A stretch of 64,000 nt of DNA. Source: Candidatus Marispirochaeta associata (GTDB taxonomy: Bacteria > Spirochaetota > Spirochaetia > JC444 > Marispirochaetaceae). The notes under the pieces are model-generated. The model worked only from the letters and a program-made list of their open reading frames with translations, made no database searches and was not told the origin of the DNA. The translations under genes were made by a program, and so were the position numbers. The stretch lies in assembly GCA_001749745.1 (NCBI GenBank), contig JWTM01000263.1, positions 1 through 64,000 of the forward strand, written 5' to 3'. Shown here one piece after another: positions 41,132-49,697 of the stretch. The first letter of the stretch is position 1, and each line of letters begins with the position of its first letter.

Positions 41132-42861
41132 GCGGAGTCAACATCGAGTTCTCCGCGTTCTCTTTCCGCTATAAAAGTCAAACCCTGCCCACCCTGAAGG
41201 AGATCGATCTTCAGATCCGGGCGGGGGAGAAAATTCTCATTATCGGGCCTTCGGGGAGTGGAAAATCCACCCTCGGGGCCTCTATTAATGGATTGATCCC
41301 CTTCTCGTACGAGGGCGAGATATCGGGCTCGCTAAAGGTGCAGGGGCTGGAGACCCGTTCCCGCGATCTGCATCAACTGGGCCGGGAAATCGGCACCGTA
41401 TTACAGGATACGGACGGCCAGTTCGTCGGGCTTTCGGTGGGCGAAGATATCGCCTTTGCACTGGAAAACGATGCGCTCCCCCAGGCAGAGATGCGGGAAA
41501 AGGTGATCCGCGCCGCAGGGCTGGTTAAGATGGAGTCCTTCCTCGACCATTCCCCCTTCGAGCTCTCCGGCGGGCAGAAACAGCGGGTCTCTTTAGCGGG
41601 GATTCTGGTGGACGAGGTAGACCTGTTGCTCTTCGACGAACCCCTGGCCAATCTCGATCCCGCCACCGGTAAACTGGCGATCGAACTGATTGACGAGATT
41701 CACCGGCAGACAGGGAAGACCGTGCTTATAATCGAACACCGGCTGGAGGATGTACTTCATCGGCCGGTAGATCGGATCCTTCTAATGGATAAGGGGCGTA
41801 TCGTTGCCGACGAGGCACCTCACCGGCTTTTGGCGTCGCCCATGATATTAGAGAAGGGCTTGAGGGAACCCCTCTACATCACGGCCTTGAAGTACGCCGG
41901 TTGCGATCTCTCCGAAGGGGATGAGGCCGCCTATCTCGAGACCCTAGAACTCGATCGGCACCGGGAGAAGATATTGCACTGGTACGAGGAGAGACAGCTC
42001 GAGGCCTCCCCGCCGGCCGGTAATCCCCTTCTCTCCGCTGATAATGTCTGCTACTCCTACGACGGCGAGAAGCAGGCGGTAGAGGGGATCAGTCTCGAGA
42101 TTGCGTCGGGAGAGATGGTCGCCATTCTAGGCAAAAACGGCGCCGGCAAGTCGACCTTCGCCACTCTGATAATGGGACTCCTGAAGCCCGATACGGGGAG
42201 CTTCCGATTTCGGGATCAAGATATGGCGGAGCTCAACATCGCCGATAGGAGCGCATCGATAGGCTACGTAATGCAGAATCCCAACCACATGATCAGTCAT
42301 CATCTGGTGCGGGAAGAGGTCGAGTTCGGTCCCCGTTTAAGGGGACTCGACGAGGCGGAGATTCTCCGCCGCAGCGAAGATGCCCTGAGGCTCTGCGGAC
42401 TCTACCGCTTCAGAAACTGGCCCATCGCCGCCTTGAGCTACGGGCAGCGCAAGCGGGTAACCATCGCCGCGATCCTCGTCATGGAGCCGGAGCTGCTTAT
42501 TCTCGACGAACCGACCGCCGGCCAGGATTACCGCCACTATTCGGAGATAATGGATTTTCTCGAGGAGCTGAACCGCAGTCGAGGCCTGTCGATTCTCTTT
42601 ATTACCCACGACATGCATCTGGCCCTCGAGTATACCCCCCGTTCGATCGTCTTCGCCGACGGACGGCTTATCGCCGATGATCGAACCGCTGCAGTCTTCT
42701 CCGACCGGGAGATAATCGAACAGGCCAATCTGAAACTGACCAGTCTCTTTAGTCTGGCCGAGCGTTTGGAGGTGACCGACAGGGAGGCGTTCATCGCCAA
42801 TTTTATCGAAGAAGAGCGAAGGAGGCGCGCATGGATCAGTCAAAGATCAGCTTTGGACTGA
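41128..42861 (+). CDS. ECF transporter ATPase with two ABC domains
   Basis: A 577-residue fusion of two CbiO/EcfA-type ABC domains. Domain 1: Walker [13 protein letters not shown], signature [25 protein letters not shown]. Domain 2: [40 protein letters not shown]. The fused two-domain form is typical of group I ECF systems such as YkoD. It energises the UPF0397 S component through the T component encoded next. It overlaps the T-component gene by 31 bases. Confidence 0.92.
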   Translation: MSGVNIEFSAFSFRYKSQTLPTLKEIDLQIRAGEKILIIGPSGSGKSTLGASINGLIPFSYEGEISGSLKVQGLETRSRDLHQLGREIGTVLQDTDGQFVGLSVGEDIAFALENDALPQAEMREKVIRAAGLVKMESFLDHSPFELSGGQKQRVSLAGILVDEVDLLLFDEPLANLDPATGKLAIELIDEIHRQTGKTVLIIEHRLEDVLHRPVDRILLMDKGRIVADEAPHRLLASPMILEKGLREPLYITALKYAGCDLSEGDEAAYLETLELDRHREKILHWYEERQLEASPPAGNPLLSADNVCYSYDGEKQAVEGISLEIASGEMVAILGKNGAGKSTFATLIMGLLKPDTGSFRFRDQDMAELNIADRSASIGYVMQNPNHMISHHLVREEVEFGPRLRGLDEAEILRRSEDALRLCGLYRFRNWPIAALSYGQRKRVTIAAILVMEPELLILDEPTAGQDYRHYSEIMDFLEELNRSRGLSILFITHDMHLALEYTPRSIVFADGRLIADDRTAAVFSDREIIEQANLKLTSLFSLAERLEVTDREAFIANFIEEERRRRAWISQRSALD

Positions 42862-43670
42862 ATTATATCGAGACCGGCTCGATCCTGCACCGCCTCTCGG
42901 GGGTGACCAAGTTCCTACTCTTCGTCTACTGGATCACCCTGGTGTTGACCAGTTTCGATTTGAGGATCCTGGCTGCGATGCTGCTTACCGGCATGGTGCT
43001 GCTCGGGATCAGCCGGATACCCATGAGGATCTATCGGCCCTTTATCTTCTTCATGATCTACATCCTATTGATGAACAGCCTCTTCATGTTTCTCTTCGCC
43101 CCGATGCAGGGCACAGTCTACATGGGATCCCGGACCGACCTCTTTGCGATTACCCCGCGCTACACGCTTACCGAGGAGACCCTCTTTTATCTTCTGGTAA
43201 TAGCCACCAAGCACTTCTCGATCTTCCCCATGGCGCTCCTGTTCGTATTCACCACTCACCCAACGGAGTTCGCCTCCAGCATGAACCGTGTCGGTGTTCC
43301 CTATAAGGTGGCCTATGCGGTGAGCCTTACCCTGCGCTATCTGCCGGAGATTACCAAGGATTTCGTCAATATCATGCACAGTCAACAGGCGCGGGGTGTG
43401 GATATCAGCAAGCGGGTATCCTTGAAGAAACGCATAGGCAACGTGACCCGTATTCTGATCCCCCTTCTGCTTTCGAGTCTGGATAAAGCGGAGGTAATCA
43501 GCAATGCTATGAGCCTGCGGGGCTTCGGGAAGAGTAAGCGACGGAGCTGGTTCAGCGCCAGGCCCTTGAGCCGGGCCGACTATTTCGTCTACCTCTTGAT
43601 GATTCTTTGGTTGGTCTTTGTCCTCTATACCAAGAGTCGACAAGAAGCTATGTTCTGGTATCCTCTCTAA
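42831..43670 (+). CDS. ECF transporter transmembrane T component (CbiQ/EcfT-like)
   Basis: A 279-residue membrane protein with about six helices. The two short Ala-Arg-Gly-type coupling motifs are present as HSQQARGVDI and AMSLRGFGKS, which contact the grooves of the ATPase domains. SLTLRYLPEITKDFVNIM is the conserved cytoplasmic helix. It completes the ECF transporter with the two preceding genes. The start lies inside the ATPase gene (31-base overlap). Confidence 0.9.
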   Translation: MDQSKISFGLNYIETGSILHRLSGVTKFLLFVYWITLVLTSFDLRILAAMLLTGMVLLGISRIPMRIYRPFIFFMIYILLMNSLFMFLFAPMQGTVYMGSRTDLFAITPRYTLTEETLFYLLVIATKHFSIFPMALLFVFTTHPTEFASSMNRVGVPYKVAYAVSLTLRYLPEITKDFVNIMHSQQARGVDISKRVSLKKRIGNVTRILIPLLLSSLDKAEVISNAMSLRGFGKSKRRSWFSARPLSRADYFVYLLMILWLVFVLYTKSRQEAMFWYPL

Positions 43671-43702
43671 TCCATACTCATGCAATACAGGAGTCATTAT
43701 AG

Positions 43703-44365
43703 ATGCTTGGAAAAATATTTGACGCTTTTGTAGCTTTTTTAATTCGCGTCGTCTGTAAGGTCGATGCTGCCGAGTTTGAAGAATTACCCCAAGAGGGGCC
43801 CTATATCATAATCTTCAATCATATCAATTTCCTGGAAGCTCCGCTCTTTTACCTCAAGCTGAGGCCCCGGCGGGTGTTCGCCATCATGAAGGTTGAACTC
43901 TCCCGGGCCTTTCTAATCGGAAGGATCGCAAAGCGCTGGGGAGGCCTGCCTCTGGAACGGGGAGCGCCCCCCTCGGCGGCTTTCAGGAAGGCGGGAACCC
44001 TGCTGGGGGAAGGGGCGATCATCGCCCTCGCCCCGGAGGGAACCCGTTCGCGGGACGGCAATCTTCAGCGGGGGAATCCCGGCGTCGTTACCCTGGCTTT
44101 ACAGAACGACGCGCTTATCTATCCGGTGGGTCATTTCGGCAGCCAGAATCTCGGCCGCAACCTAAAACGTCTGCGGCGGACGCCGATTACGATGAAGCTG
44201 GGAGCGCCCTTCAGACTCAAGGCTCCGGAGAAACTGAATAAAGAGAGTCGGGCGGAGTTGACCGAGCAGATGATGCTCAGGATTGCAGAGCTCCTGCCCG
44301 AAGAACTCCGGGGCGTCTATAGGGATACCCCGGATAAAAGCGGTGATTACCTGATCTTCGATTAG
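43703..44365 (+). CDS. 1-acylglycerol-3-phosphate acyltransferase-like protein (PlsC family)
   Basis: A 220-residue acyltransferase. Motif I reads NHINFLEAP, that is His-x4-Glu in place of the usual His-x4-Asp. Motif III is APEGTRSRDG, and GGLPLERGAPPSAAFRKAG covers the region between. The family transfers acyl chains to lysophosphatidate or related lipids at the membrane. The Glu variant occurs in a subset of the family, so activity is still likely. AGGAG precedes the start. It lies 32 bases after the ECF operon and may be transcribed from it. Confidence 0.85.
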   Translation: MLGKIFDAFVAFLIRVVCKVDAAEFEELPQEGPYIIIFNHINFLEAPLFYLKLRPRRVFAIMKVELSRAFLIGRIAKRWGGLPLERGAPPSAAFRKAGTLLGEGAIIALAPEGTRSRDGNLQRGNPGVVTLALQNDALIYPVGHFGSQNLGRNLKRLRRTPITMKLGAPFRLKAPEKLNKESRAELTEQMMLRIAELLPEELRGVYRDTPDKSGDYLIFD

Positions 44366-44374
44366 CGAGTCTGC

Positions 44375-46012
44375 TTAGAGTACCTTGCCGTCGATCCGTT
44401 TGGCCAGCTCCCCGGCGATATGCGCCGGGACCTCGATGGTCGCACTCGAGCGCTGCAGTCGGATAGCGCCGATCGGAAAGCGGGTGCCCTTCATGGCGCG
44501 ATTCGCCAAATTGATCAGCTCCGGCTTGGTGACGCCGTCTTCCTTCCCCATCCCGAAGAGGACCTGGGTGAAATCTCGGTTCTCAAAGCGCGGTTTGCTT
44601 CCCTTGAAATCCTTGCGGGGCGGGCGGTTCCCGGGACGTCCCCGGTCGGCATGACCGCGCTTTTCGAAGCGTGCCGACCGCGGCTCCGCCTCGCGCACCT
44701 CCGCCTGTGAATCCGCGTTTAGCAGCTCCGCGGCGAACTCCCGATGCAGCAGTTTCGCGACCAGCTCCTCCCGGGAGAGCTCGAGAAGCTTTTCCGCCCC
44801 TTGAGCCATGGCCGGATTGAAGAGCGATTCCCGGGGATCGGCGGCAATGAGCTCATCCACATAGCGTTCGATCCGGGTCTGAACAATCTCCTTGGCCTGG
44901 GGAACCTTGATGCGGCGGATCCCTTGAGGCAGCCGTCGACCGAGGGAGCGCAGCTTATAGTCGTCCTGGGGACCGGCCAAGGCCAGGGAGATGCCTGCTT
45001 TTCCGGCCCGCCCGGTGCGGCCCGAGCGGTGTACGTAGGACTCGCCGTCGTTCGGCATCTCGTAATGGATGACATGGGTAAGATCGTCCACATCGATTCC
45101 GCGGGCGGCTACGTCCGTGGCGACCAGCAGACGGATGATCTTCTTCCGAAAGCGGTCCATCACATACTCCCGCTGCATCTGCGACAGGTCGCCGTGGATC
45201 GCGTCGGCCGCCAGACCCTCCTGGGAAAGCTGATTGGCAACCTCCCGGGTCTGATCCTTGGTGCGGCAGAAAATGATGCCGTAGATCTCCGATTCCCGGG
45301 CGATGCAGCGCTTCAGCGCCTCGAAACGGTCCCGGGGACGTACCATCAGATACTGATGATCTACCGAAGCCCGAGAGGCATCGCTCTTGATGACCGAGAT
45401 CTCCTGGGGATCGTGCAGGTATTTGGCGACAATGCTTCTGATAGGCGCCGGCATGGTCGCCGAAAAGAGGGATGTGCGCTTCTCCTCCGGGGTCTCAGAG
45501 AGAATCCTCTCCAGTTCTTCCCGAAAGCCCATAGAGAGCATCTCGTCCGCTTCGTCCAAGACGACATTTTCAATGCTCCCCAGATCGATCTTCCCCCGCT
45601 CGATCAGATCGATCAGACGTCCCGGGGTAGCGATTACAACTTGCGCCCCCTGTTTGATCTCCTTAATCTGCTGGCCGATACTGGCGCCGCCGTAGACGGC
45701 TACGTTTTTAATGCCCGGGAGATGCGCGGCGAACTTGGTCAAGTCGCTGGCTATCTGGCAGCAAAGCTCTCGGGTAGGACTTAAGACCAGGGCCTGAGGA
45801 TAGCGCTTCTGCGGGTCCAAGCCCTGCAGGAGAGGCAGACCGAATGCCGCGGTCTTGCCGGTGCCGGTACCCGCCAAGAGGATGTGATCATGGTTCGATC
45901 CGAGGAGGGCTGGAATAGCCTGTTCCTGGATGGGAGTAGCCTGTTCGAAGCCTAGAGCAGAGACTCCCTTAAGGAGCTCCTCCTTGAGGCCGAGGGATGA
46001 GAAATCTGTCAT
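44375..46012 (-). CDS. DEAD-box RNA helicase with DbpA-type RNA-binding domain
   Basis: A 545-residue helicase. Q motif GFEQATPIQEQAIPAL, motif I AGTGTGKTAAFG, DEAD box VLDEADEMLS, motif III FSATMP, and motif VI SYVHRSGRTGRAGK are all present. The C-terminal 75 residues (FGMGKEDGVTKPELINLANR) are a DbpA-type RNA-binding domain preceded by an Arg/Lys/Gly-rich linker, as in DeaD/CsdA. It unwinds structured RNA, typically in ribosome assembly or cold adaptation. The ATG at 46012 is chosen by homology; an in-frame upstream extension to 46147 lies in the leader. A strong promoter gives a 150-base leader with hairpins. Confidence 0.92.
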   Translation of the reverse strand: MTDFSSLGLKEELLKGVSALGFEQATPIQEQAIPALLGSNHDHILLAGTGTGKTAAFGLPLLQGLDPQKRYPQALVLSPTRELCCQIASDLTKFAAHLPGIKNVAVYGGASIGQQIKEIKQGAQVVIATPGRLIDLIERGKIDLGSIENVVLDEADEMLSMGFREELERILSETPEEKRTSLFSATMPAPIRSIVAKYLHDPQEISVIKSDASRASVDHQYLMVRPRDRFEALKRCIARESEIYGIIFCRTKDQTREVANQLSQEGLAADAIHGDLSQMQREYVMDRFRKKIIRLLVATDVAARGIDVDDLTHVIHYEMPNDGESYVHRSGRTGRAGKAGISLALAGPQDDYKLRSLGRRLPQGIRRIKVPQAKEIVQTRIERYVDELIAADPRESLFNPAMAQGAEKLLELSREELVAKLLHREFAAELLNADSQAEVREAEPRSARFEKRGHADRGRPGNRPPRKDFKGSKPRFENRDFTQVLFGMGKEDGVTKPELINLANRAMKGTRFPIGAIRLQRSSATIEVPAHIAGELAKRIDGKVL

Positions 46013-46027
46013 GTAGTTCCGCCTTCG

Positions 46028-46065
46028 GAAAAATATTCTTACGATTCCTAACACACAATCGTAAG
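46028..46065 (-). promoter_or_regulatory. Leader hairpin with T-run upstream of the RNA helicase
   Basis: In the helicase leader, CTTACGATT and AATCGTAAG form a perfect 9-bp stem with a 10-base loop (46038-46065), followed on the minus strand by AATATTTTT, only 16 bases before the start codon. It resembles a weak terminator and could act as an attenuator or temperature-sensitive element. Confidence 0.5.
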
Positions 46066-46139
46066 CCCTCGAAATGCGGTTGATGCAGATAGAGATGTAC
46101 CCTGGATTGAATTGAATGGATGCTAAGATTCGTACCTGA

Positions 46140-46158
46140 CCGGACATCTATGGTCCGG
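46140..46158 (-). other. Hairpin at the 5' end of the helicase leader
   Basis: CCGGAC and GTCCGG form a 6-bp stem with a 7-base loop, within the first 25 bases of the predicted transcript. It may protect the 5' end of the message. Confidence 0.4.
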
Positions 46159-46171
46159 AATGATTAAAGAC

Positions 46172-46200
46172 ACCTTAGAGGTAATTAAGGGAAGAGTCAA
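46172..46200 (-). promoter_or_regulatory. Promoter of the RNA helicase gene
   Basis: On the minus strand TTGACT (46200-46195), 17 bases, TAAGGT (46177-46172). The implied leader is about 150 bases. Confidence 0.65.
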
Positions 46201-46226
46201 GATCCAGGTGGGGAATGTAATATTCC

Positions 46227-46256
46227 TTTACAATTCTTGAATGTCGGGACTAAGAT
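46227..46256 (+). promoter_or_regulatory. Candidate promoter of the beta-barrel/lipoprotein gene pair
   Basis: TTTACA (46227-46232), 18 bases, TAAGAT (46251-46256). An inverted repeat, GGAAT and ATTCC around 5 bases (46212-46226), abuts its upstream side and could be an operator. Confidence 0.45.
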
Positions 46257-46287
46257 AGAGATAACAATTATTATTTAGGAGTGTGCT

Positions 46288-46881
46288 ATGAGAAAATCTG
46301 TTGTGTTTCTTGTAGCGGTGCTGCTCCTCTTCATTAGTCAGACAGCCTTTGCACAGATGGCGCCGCAAGAGTTCTCCTACGGGGAGCAAGGGACCAGGGA
46401 ACTGGGCTTGAACGGATCGATAATTCTACCGACCGAGATCACCGTAGACGGCGATACCGACGATGACGGAACGACTACTATCAGTCTGCAACCCTTCTTC
46501 AAGTATTTCTTTCAGGATCGCATCCATGCAGGAGCACAACTGCTGATTCAAAGTTCGACCACCGAGCAGGATGTCGGCGACGACATTGTTACCACCGTAA
46601 CGGTTTTCTCTCCGCACATTGGGTACACCTTTCCGCTTTCCCCGCGATTTCAGGTGGACGGCCAGTTGAATCTCGGATTCACTTCCGTTGAGTACAGCGA
46701 TCAGAATATAAGTGAAAGCGCTATCTCCTATGGTTTCAGTCTGATGGGGCTTTCTCCTATTTCCGAGAGTGCAGTCGTCGGTGCGGGAATTATCTTTAAC
46801 TGGACGACTATCGATGTGGATGGCACGGACGTAGAAATATTCACTCGTGTCATTCCTATCCAGGTCTCTTTCTACTTTTAG
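46288..46881 (+). CDS. Small outer-membrane beta-barrel-like protein
   Basis: A 197-residue exported protein with a clear signal peptide (SVVFLVAVLLLFISQTAFAQ). The mature part is made of alternating beta-strands (LGLNGSIILPTEITV, AGAQLLIQSST, FSPHIGYTFPLSPRFQVDGQ, VVGAGIIFNWTTID) and ends IQVSFYF, with the terminal aromatic residue typical of outer-membrane barrels. I do not recognise a specific family. GGAG precedes the ATG. The lipoprotein gene starts 6 bases after it, so they are an operon and probably an envelope pair. Confidence 0.7.
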   Translation: MRKSVVFLVAVLLLFISQTAFAQMAPQEFSYGEQGTRELGLNGSIILPTEITVDGDTDDDGTTTISLQPFFKYFFQDRIHAGAQLLIQSSTTEQDVGDDIVTTVTVFSPHIGYTFPLSPRFQVDGQLNLGFTSVEYSDQNISESAISYGFSLMGLSPISESAVVGAGIIFNWTTIDVDGTDVEIFTRVIPIQVSFYF

Positions 46882-46887
46882 GAAGCT

Positions 46888-47982
46888 ATGGGACAAGAAC
46901 GATTATCCTTTTTATCCCGCGGTTTAACAACCGCGGGGTTACTGTTGCTCCTGGTGAGTCTCTTTGTCGGCTGCCTAAGCGGCGCGATGCCGGTGAATCC
47001 CATCTATGCTACTCGAAGCAATCGCACTATTTCCGGGGAAATCGCTCTGGGAGAGGTGGAGCAGCTGCAAAATCGCTACGGAGCCCCCGGTGCGATGGGG
47101 GCGGTGGAGCTGGCGGTACCGGTTGCAGGCTTTTGTGAGGATTCGCTGCAGCAAGAGCTGGAGAGTTTCGGCTTTAATATCACCGACAAGGCCCCGCTCA
47201 GGGTTGACGCAAAGGTGCTGCAGGCCGATACCGTATGGCAGCAGCAGGGCCGCGGCGGGGTCTTCAAAAGCACCTTCGCCCTTGAGTTCGCCCTTACCGA
47301 TGCGGACGGCAGCGAAGTATACCGCCAGATACATCAGGGAAGTGCCAGCCACAGCCAATCCTACGGCGGATATCCCGCCTCCGCCAGCGTGGTCGACGCC
47401 CTGGCTACCGCCTACGAGCGATTCCTGAAGGATGCCAGGCTCCAGGAGGTACTGGTGGCGAGTCGGTCGGTCAATCTATACGGCGAAGCTTCCGCCCGAG
47501 CGGAGGAGCGGATCGACTATAAGAATCAGATTTTTCGAGATTACCCAGCGGCTCTGGAGGCCATAGCTCCCGACCTGATCGCCTATATGAGCGGCGACAA
47601 GTTCGACTCGGTATATGCCATCTTCGGATTCAAGAACCGGGAGAACCGGCGTAACCAGCTCTCGGTGGAGGTCGAACGGGACCTACGCTCAATCTTGAGT
47701 CGTGAGCGCTTTCAAATCGTCACCCGGGAGATCGACGAGATTATCGAGGAGCAAAAGCTGCAGCTAAGCGGGCTCTTCGATGAAAATAAGCGGGTTGAAA
47801 TCGGTCAATTGGTGGGGGCGGATCAGCTTATTACCGGCTCCCTCTACCATTATCCCGACGACGGCCTTATCACCCTGCGCATAGAAGTTGTCGGCGTCGA
47901 GAGCGGATTGGTGGGTGCAAGCTTTGTCACGAATCTAATCGCCGGGCAAGGTTACGTGGAGATGGTTAGCGCTGAACCGTAA
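46888..47982 (+). CDS. Lipoprotein with CsgG/FlgO-like C-terminal domain
   Basis: A 364-residue lipoprotein with a lipobox ending FVGC (Cys29). Residues about 55-190 resemble YajG/LPP20-type envelope domains (VFKSTFALEFALTDADGSEV). Residues about 225-345 resemble CsgG/FlgO/curli-assembly domains: VERDLRSILSRERFQIVTRE, IDEIIEEQKLQLSGLFDENK and VGADQLITGSLYHYPDDG. These domains act in the periplasm or outer membrane in secretion or flagellar structures. It is co-transcribed with the small beta-barrel protein. The specific partner is unknown. Confidence 0.72.
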   Translation: MGQERLSFLSRGLTTAGLLLLLVSLFVGCLSGAMPVNPIYATRSNRTISGEIALGEVEQLQNRYGAPGAMGAVELAVPVAGFCEDSLQQELESFGFNITDKAPLRVDAKVLQADTVWQQQGRGGVFKSTFALEFALTDADGSEVYRQIHQGSASHSQSYGGYPASASVVDALATAYERFLKDARLQEVLVASRSVNLYGEASARAEERIDYKNQIFRDYPAALEAIAPDLIAYMSGDKFDSVYAIFGFKNRENRRNQLSVEVERDLRSILSRERFQIVTREIDEIIEEQKLQLSGLFDENKRVEIGQLVGADQLITGSLYHYPDDGLITLRIEVVGVESGLVGASFVTNLIAGQGYVEMVSAEP

Positions 47983-47990
47983 AAGGATCT

Positions 47991-48548
47991 TTAAGGTATA
48001 AAACTCTCCCCGCCGTCGAAGGTAGTGCTGTTATCCAGATCGATCTCTAGACTGATGCCGGGAGTCAGCTGATAATTGCGCAGTCCGCCCAGGTATTCGA
48101 GGTAGATTTGCGTCTCCGTCGTGTACCAGGCGCCGTTTTGAGTCGAACCGGTATCCAGTATTCCCGATTTATGTAGGATAAGAGTATCCGGGCCGTTCCA
48201 GGTGCCGACTATATCCGGGTCGGCATAGAAGGTGAAACTCATGGAATCAATGTCCGCATCGGTCCAGGCCTCGACGGTGAAGGAGCCGTAGTTTACTAAG
48301 CTTACCCGGCCGGAGGAGTCGATGGTCGCGACCTGTGTGTCCGGGTAGGCGCTTACCGGATAGGTATCGCGAATCCTCCAACTCACCGAGGCATCCGGAT
48401 GCGAGGTTTCTGCCGTAATCTGCATGGTCTGCCCGATGTAGGCTGGATCCGCTCCCGAATAAGTGAGCCAGATACGGGAACCGGGATCATAGATGCAGGC
48501 GCATAGGAGTAATAGAATCAGGCCGACCAGAAAGAGTGTTTTGATCAT
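47991..48548 (-). CDS. Hypothetical lipoprotein with Ig-like domain
   Basis: A 185-residue lipoprotein with a lipobox ending LCAC (Cys18). The segment IWLTYSGADPAYIGQTMQIT to VEAWTDADID resembles a bacterial Ig-like (Big) domain, with IDSSGRVSLVNYGSFTVEAW as its most typical part. The C-terminal half (VGTWNGPDTLILHKSGILD) resembles lipocalin-like or META-type beta repeats. The function is unknown. AGGAAG lies 5 bases before the ATG at 48548. A good promoter lies at 48633-48661. It converges on the CsgG-like gene. Confidence 0.65.
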   Translation of the reverse strand: MIKTLFLVGLILLLLCACIYDPGSRIWLTYSGADPAYIGQTMQITAETSHPDASVSWRIRDTYPVSAYPDTQVATIDSSGRVSLVNYGSFTVEAWTDADIDSMSFTFYADPDIVGTWNGPDTLILHKSGILDTGSTQNGAWYTTETQIYLEYLGGLRNYQLTPGISLEIDLDNSTTFDGGESFIP

Positions 48549-48632
48549 CACTACTTCCTGGAATTGAGGGCCAATCTCGATGCCTGATGAATACGTAAAG
48601 CGTTGGATAGCTCAATTTTATAGCTGGTTTCA

Positions 48633-48661
48633 AATATAACGCAGTTATCTTATGGATTCAA
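48633..48661 (-). promoter_or_regulatory. Promoter of the Ig-like lipoprotein gene
   Basis: On the minus strand TTGAAT (48661-48656), 17 bases, TATATT (48638-48633). The leader is about 80 bases. Confidence 0.6.
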
Positions 48662-48664
48662 TTA

Positions 48665-49630
48665 TTATCCCTTGGGAGGACGTGAAAATCGGGCGAATAC
48701 GCGCGGGCCTGAGCGCACAAGGATCACCGCAGCTAGAATGATTGCTGAACCGACAAGCTGACTAACGCTCAAGCGTTCTTGGAGGTACCAATAGGCGATT
48801 ACGGCGGTGAAGACCGGTTCTAAGGTGGCGATCAGGTTGACTACGCTGCTCGGTAGATGGACCAATGCCGCCGTATAGAAGCCATAGCCCAGAAGGGTCG
48901 GACCGGCGGCCAAGAGGAGCAGGAGCAGCCATCCGCCCAATCGATCGGCCAGGAAGAGGGGATTCCCGCTGCCGCTGACACTGAGGGGAAGCAAGAGCTG
49001 ATTCACAACCAACATAATTCCGGCGGAGAAGCCGAACACCCAGGTTATCGTCGTCCAGCTATTGAGGCCTCTCCGGGCCGCCTCTCGACCGCTTATGCTG
49101 TAAAAGCCGAATGCCAGACCGCTGAACATGGCCACGGTGATTCCTATTCCGCTTACGGCGGTCTCATCTCCCATACCGAGTCCAGCCACCAGGGCGCAGC
49201 CGCTCAAGGCCATCGTTGCCGCGATCAGTGCATAGGAGGAGATCCGTTCTCTATGAAAGAGTCTATCCAAGAAGACGGTGAAGAAGGTTGAGGTATAGAT
49301 AAGCACCGTAGCTACCGTGGCGCCGTTCAACCAGATCGAGAATGTCCAACAGAGGTTGAAGAAAGTCAGCACAAGACTATAGCCGAAAAGAAAGGCCACA
49401 TTTGTCAGGCCGGGATTTAGTAAACGGGGGGATATAAGCAGAAGACTTCCTATCATGCAGACGGAGGTAAAAATATTTCGCCACATGGCGAGTACAAGCA
49501 CCGGTAGTTCATATTCAACCGTCAGTTGCCGGATCAGGATTCCGGTAAGGGCTAGGAAAAGGGCGGAGAGGAGCGCCGCGGTATACCCCTGCGACCTCGC
49601 TGTAGCGATTGTTGGACGAGTTTCATGCAT
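48665..49630 (-). CDS. EamA/DMT-family transporter
   Basis: A 321-residue membrane protein with ten predicted helices in two EamA repeats. The second repeat has the typical LGYGFYTAALVHLPSSVVNL and LEPVFTAVIAYWYLQERLS. These transporters usually export metabolites or amino acids, but the substrate cannot be told. The ATG at 49630 is chosen because the region after it starts the conserved part. It has no clear ribosome binding site, and a poor TATCAG box ends 5 bases upstream. It is transcribed alone or from the kinase-like gene upstream. Confidence 0.82.
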   Translation of the reverse strand: MHETRPTIATARSQGYTAALLSALFLALTGILIRQLTVEYELPVLVLAMWRNIFTSVCMIGSLLLISPRLLNPGLTNVAFLFGYSLVLTFFNLCWTFSIWLNGATVATVLIYTSTFFTVFLDRLFHRERISSYALIAATMALSGCALVAGLGMGDETAVSGIGITVAMFSGLAFGFYSISGREAARRGLNSWTTITWVFGFSAGIMLVVNQLLLPLSVSGSGNPLFLADRLGGWLLLLLLAAGPTLLGYGFYTAALVHLPSSVVNLIATLEPVFTAVIAYWYLQERLSVSQLVGSAIILAAVILVRSGPRVFARFSRPPKG

Positions 49631-49697
49631 ACCAACTGATACCCTATTTTTGTTAATGAGCAAAGTGTTCGGATGATAAATAGTGGATTTAACGAGC

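Noticed and set aside
44744..45784. 346-codon open frame on the plus strand
   Set aside because: It is antisense to the DEAD-box helicase gene and reads as its mirror; no ribosome binding site or domain.
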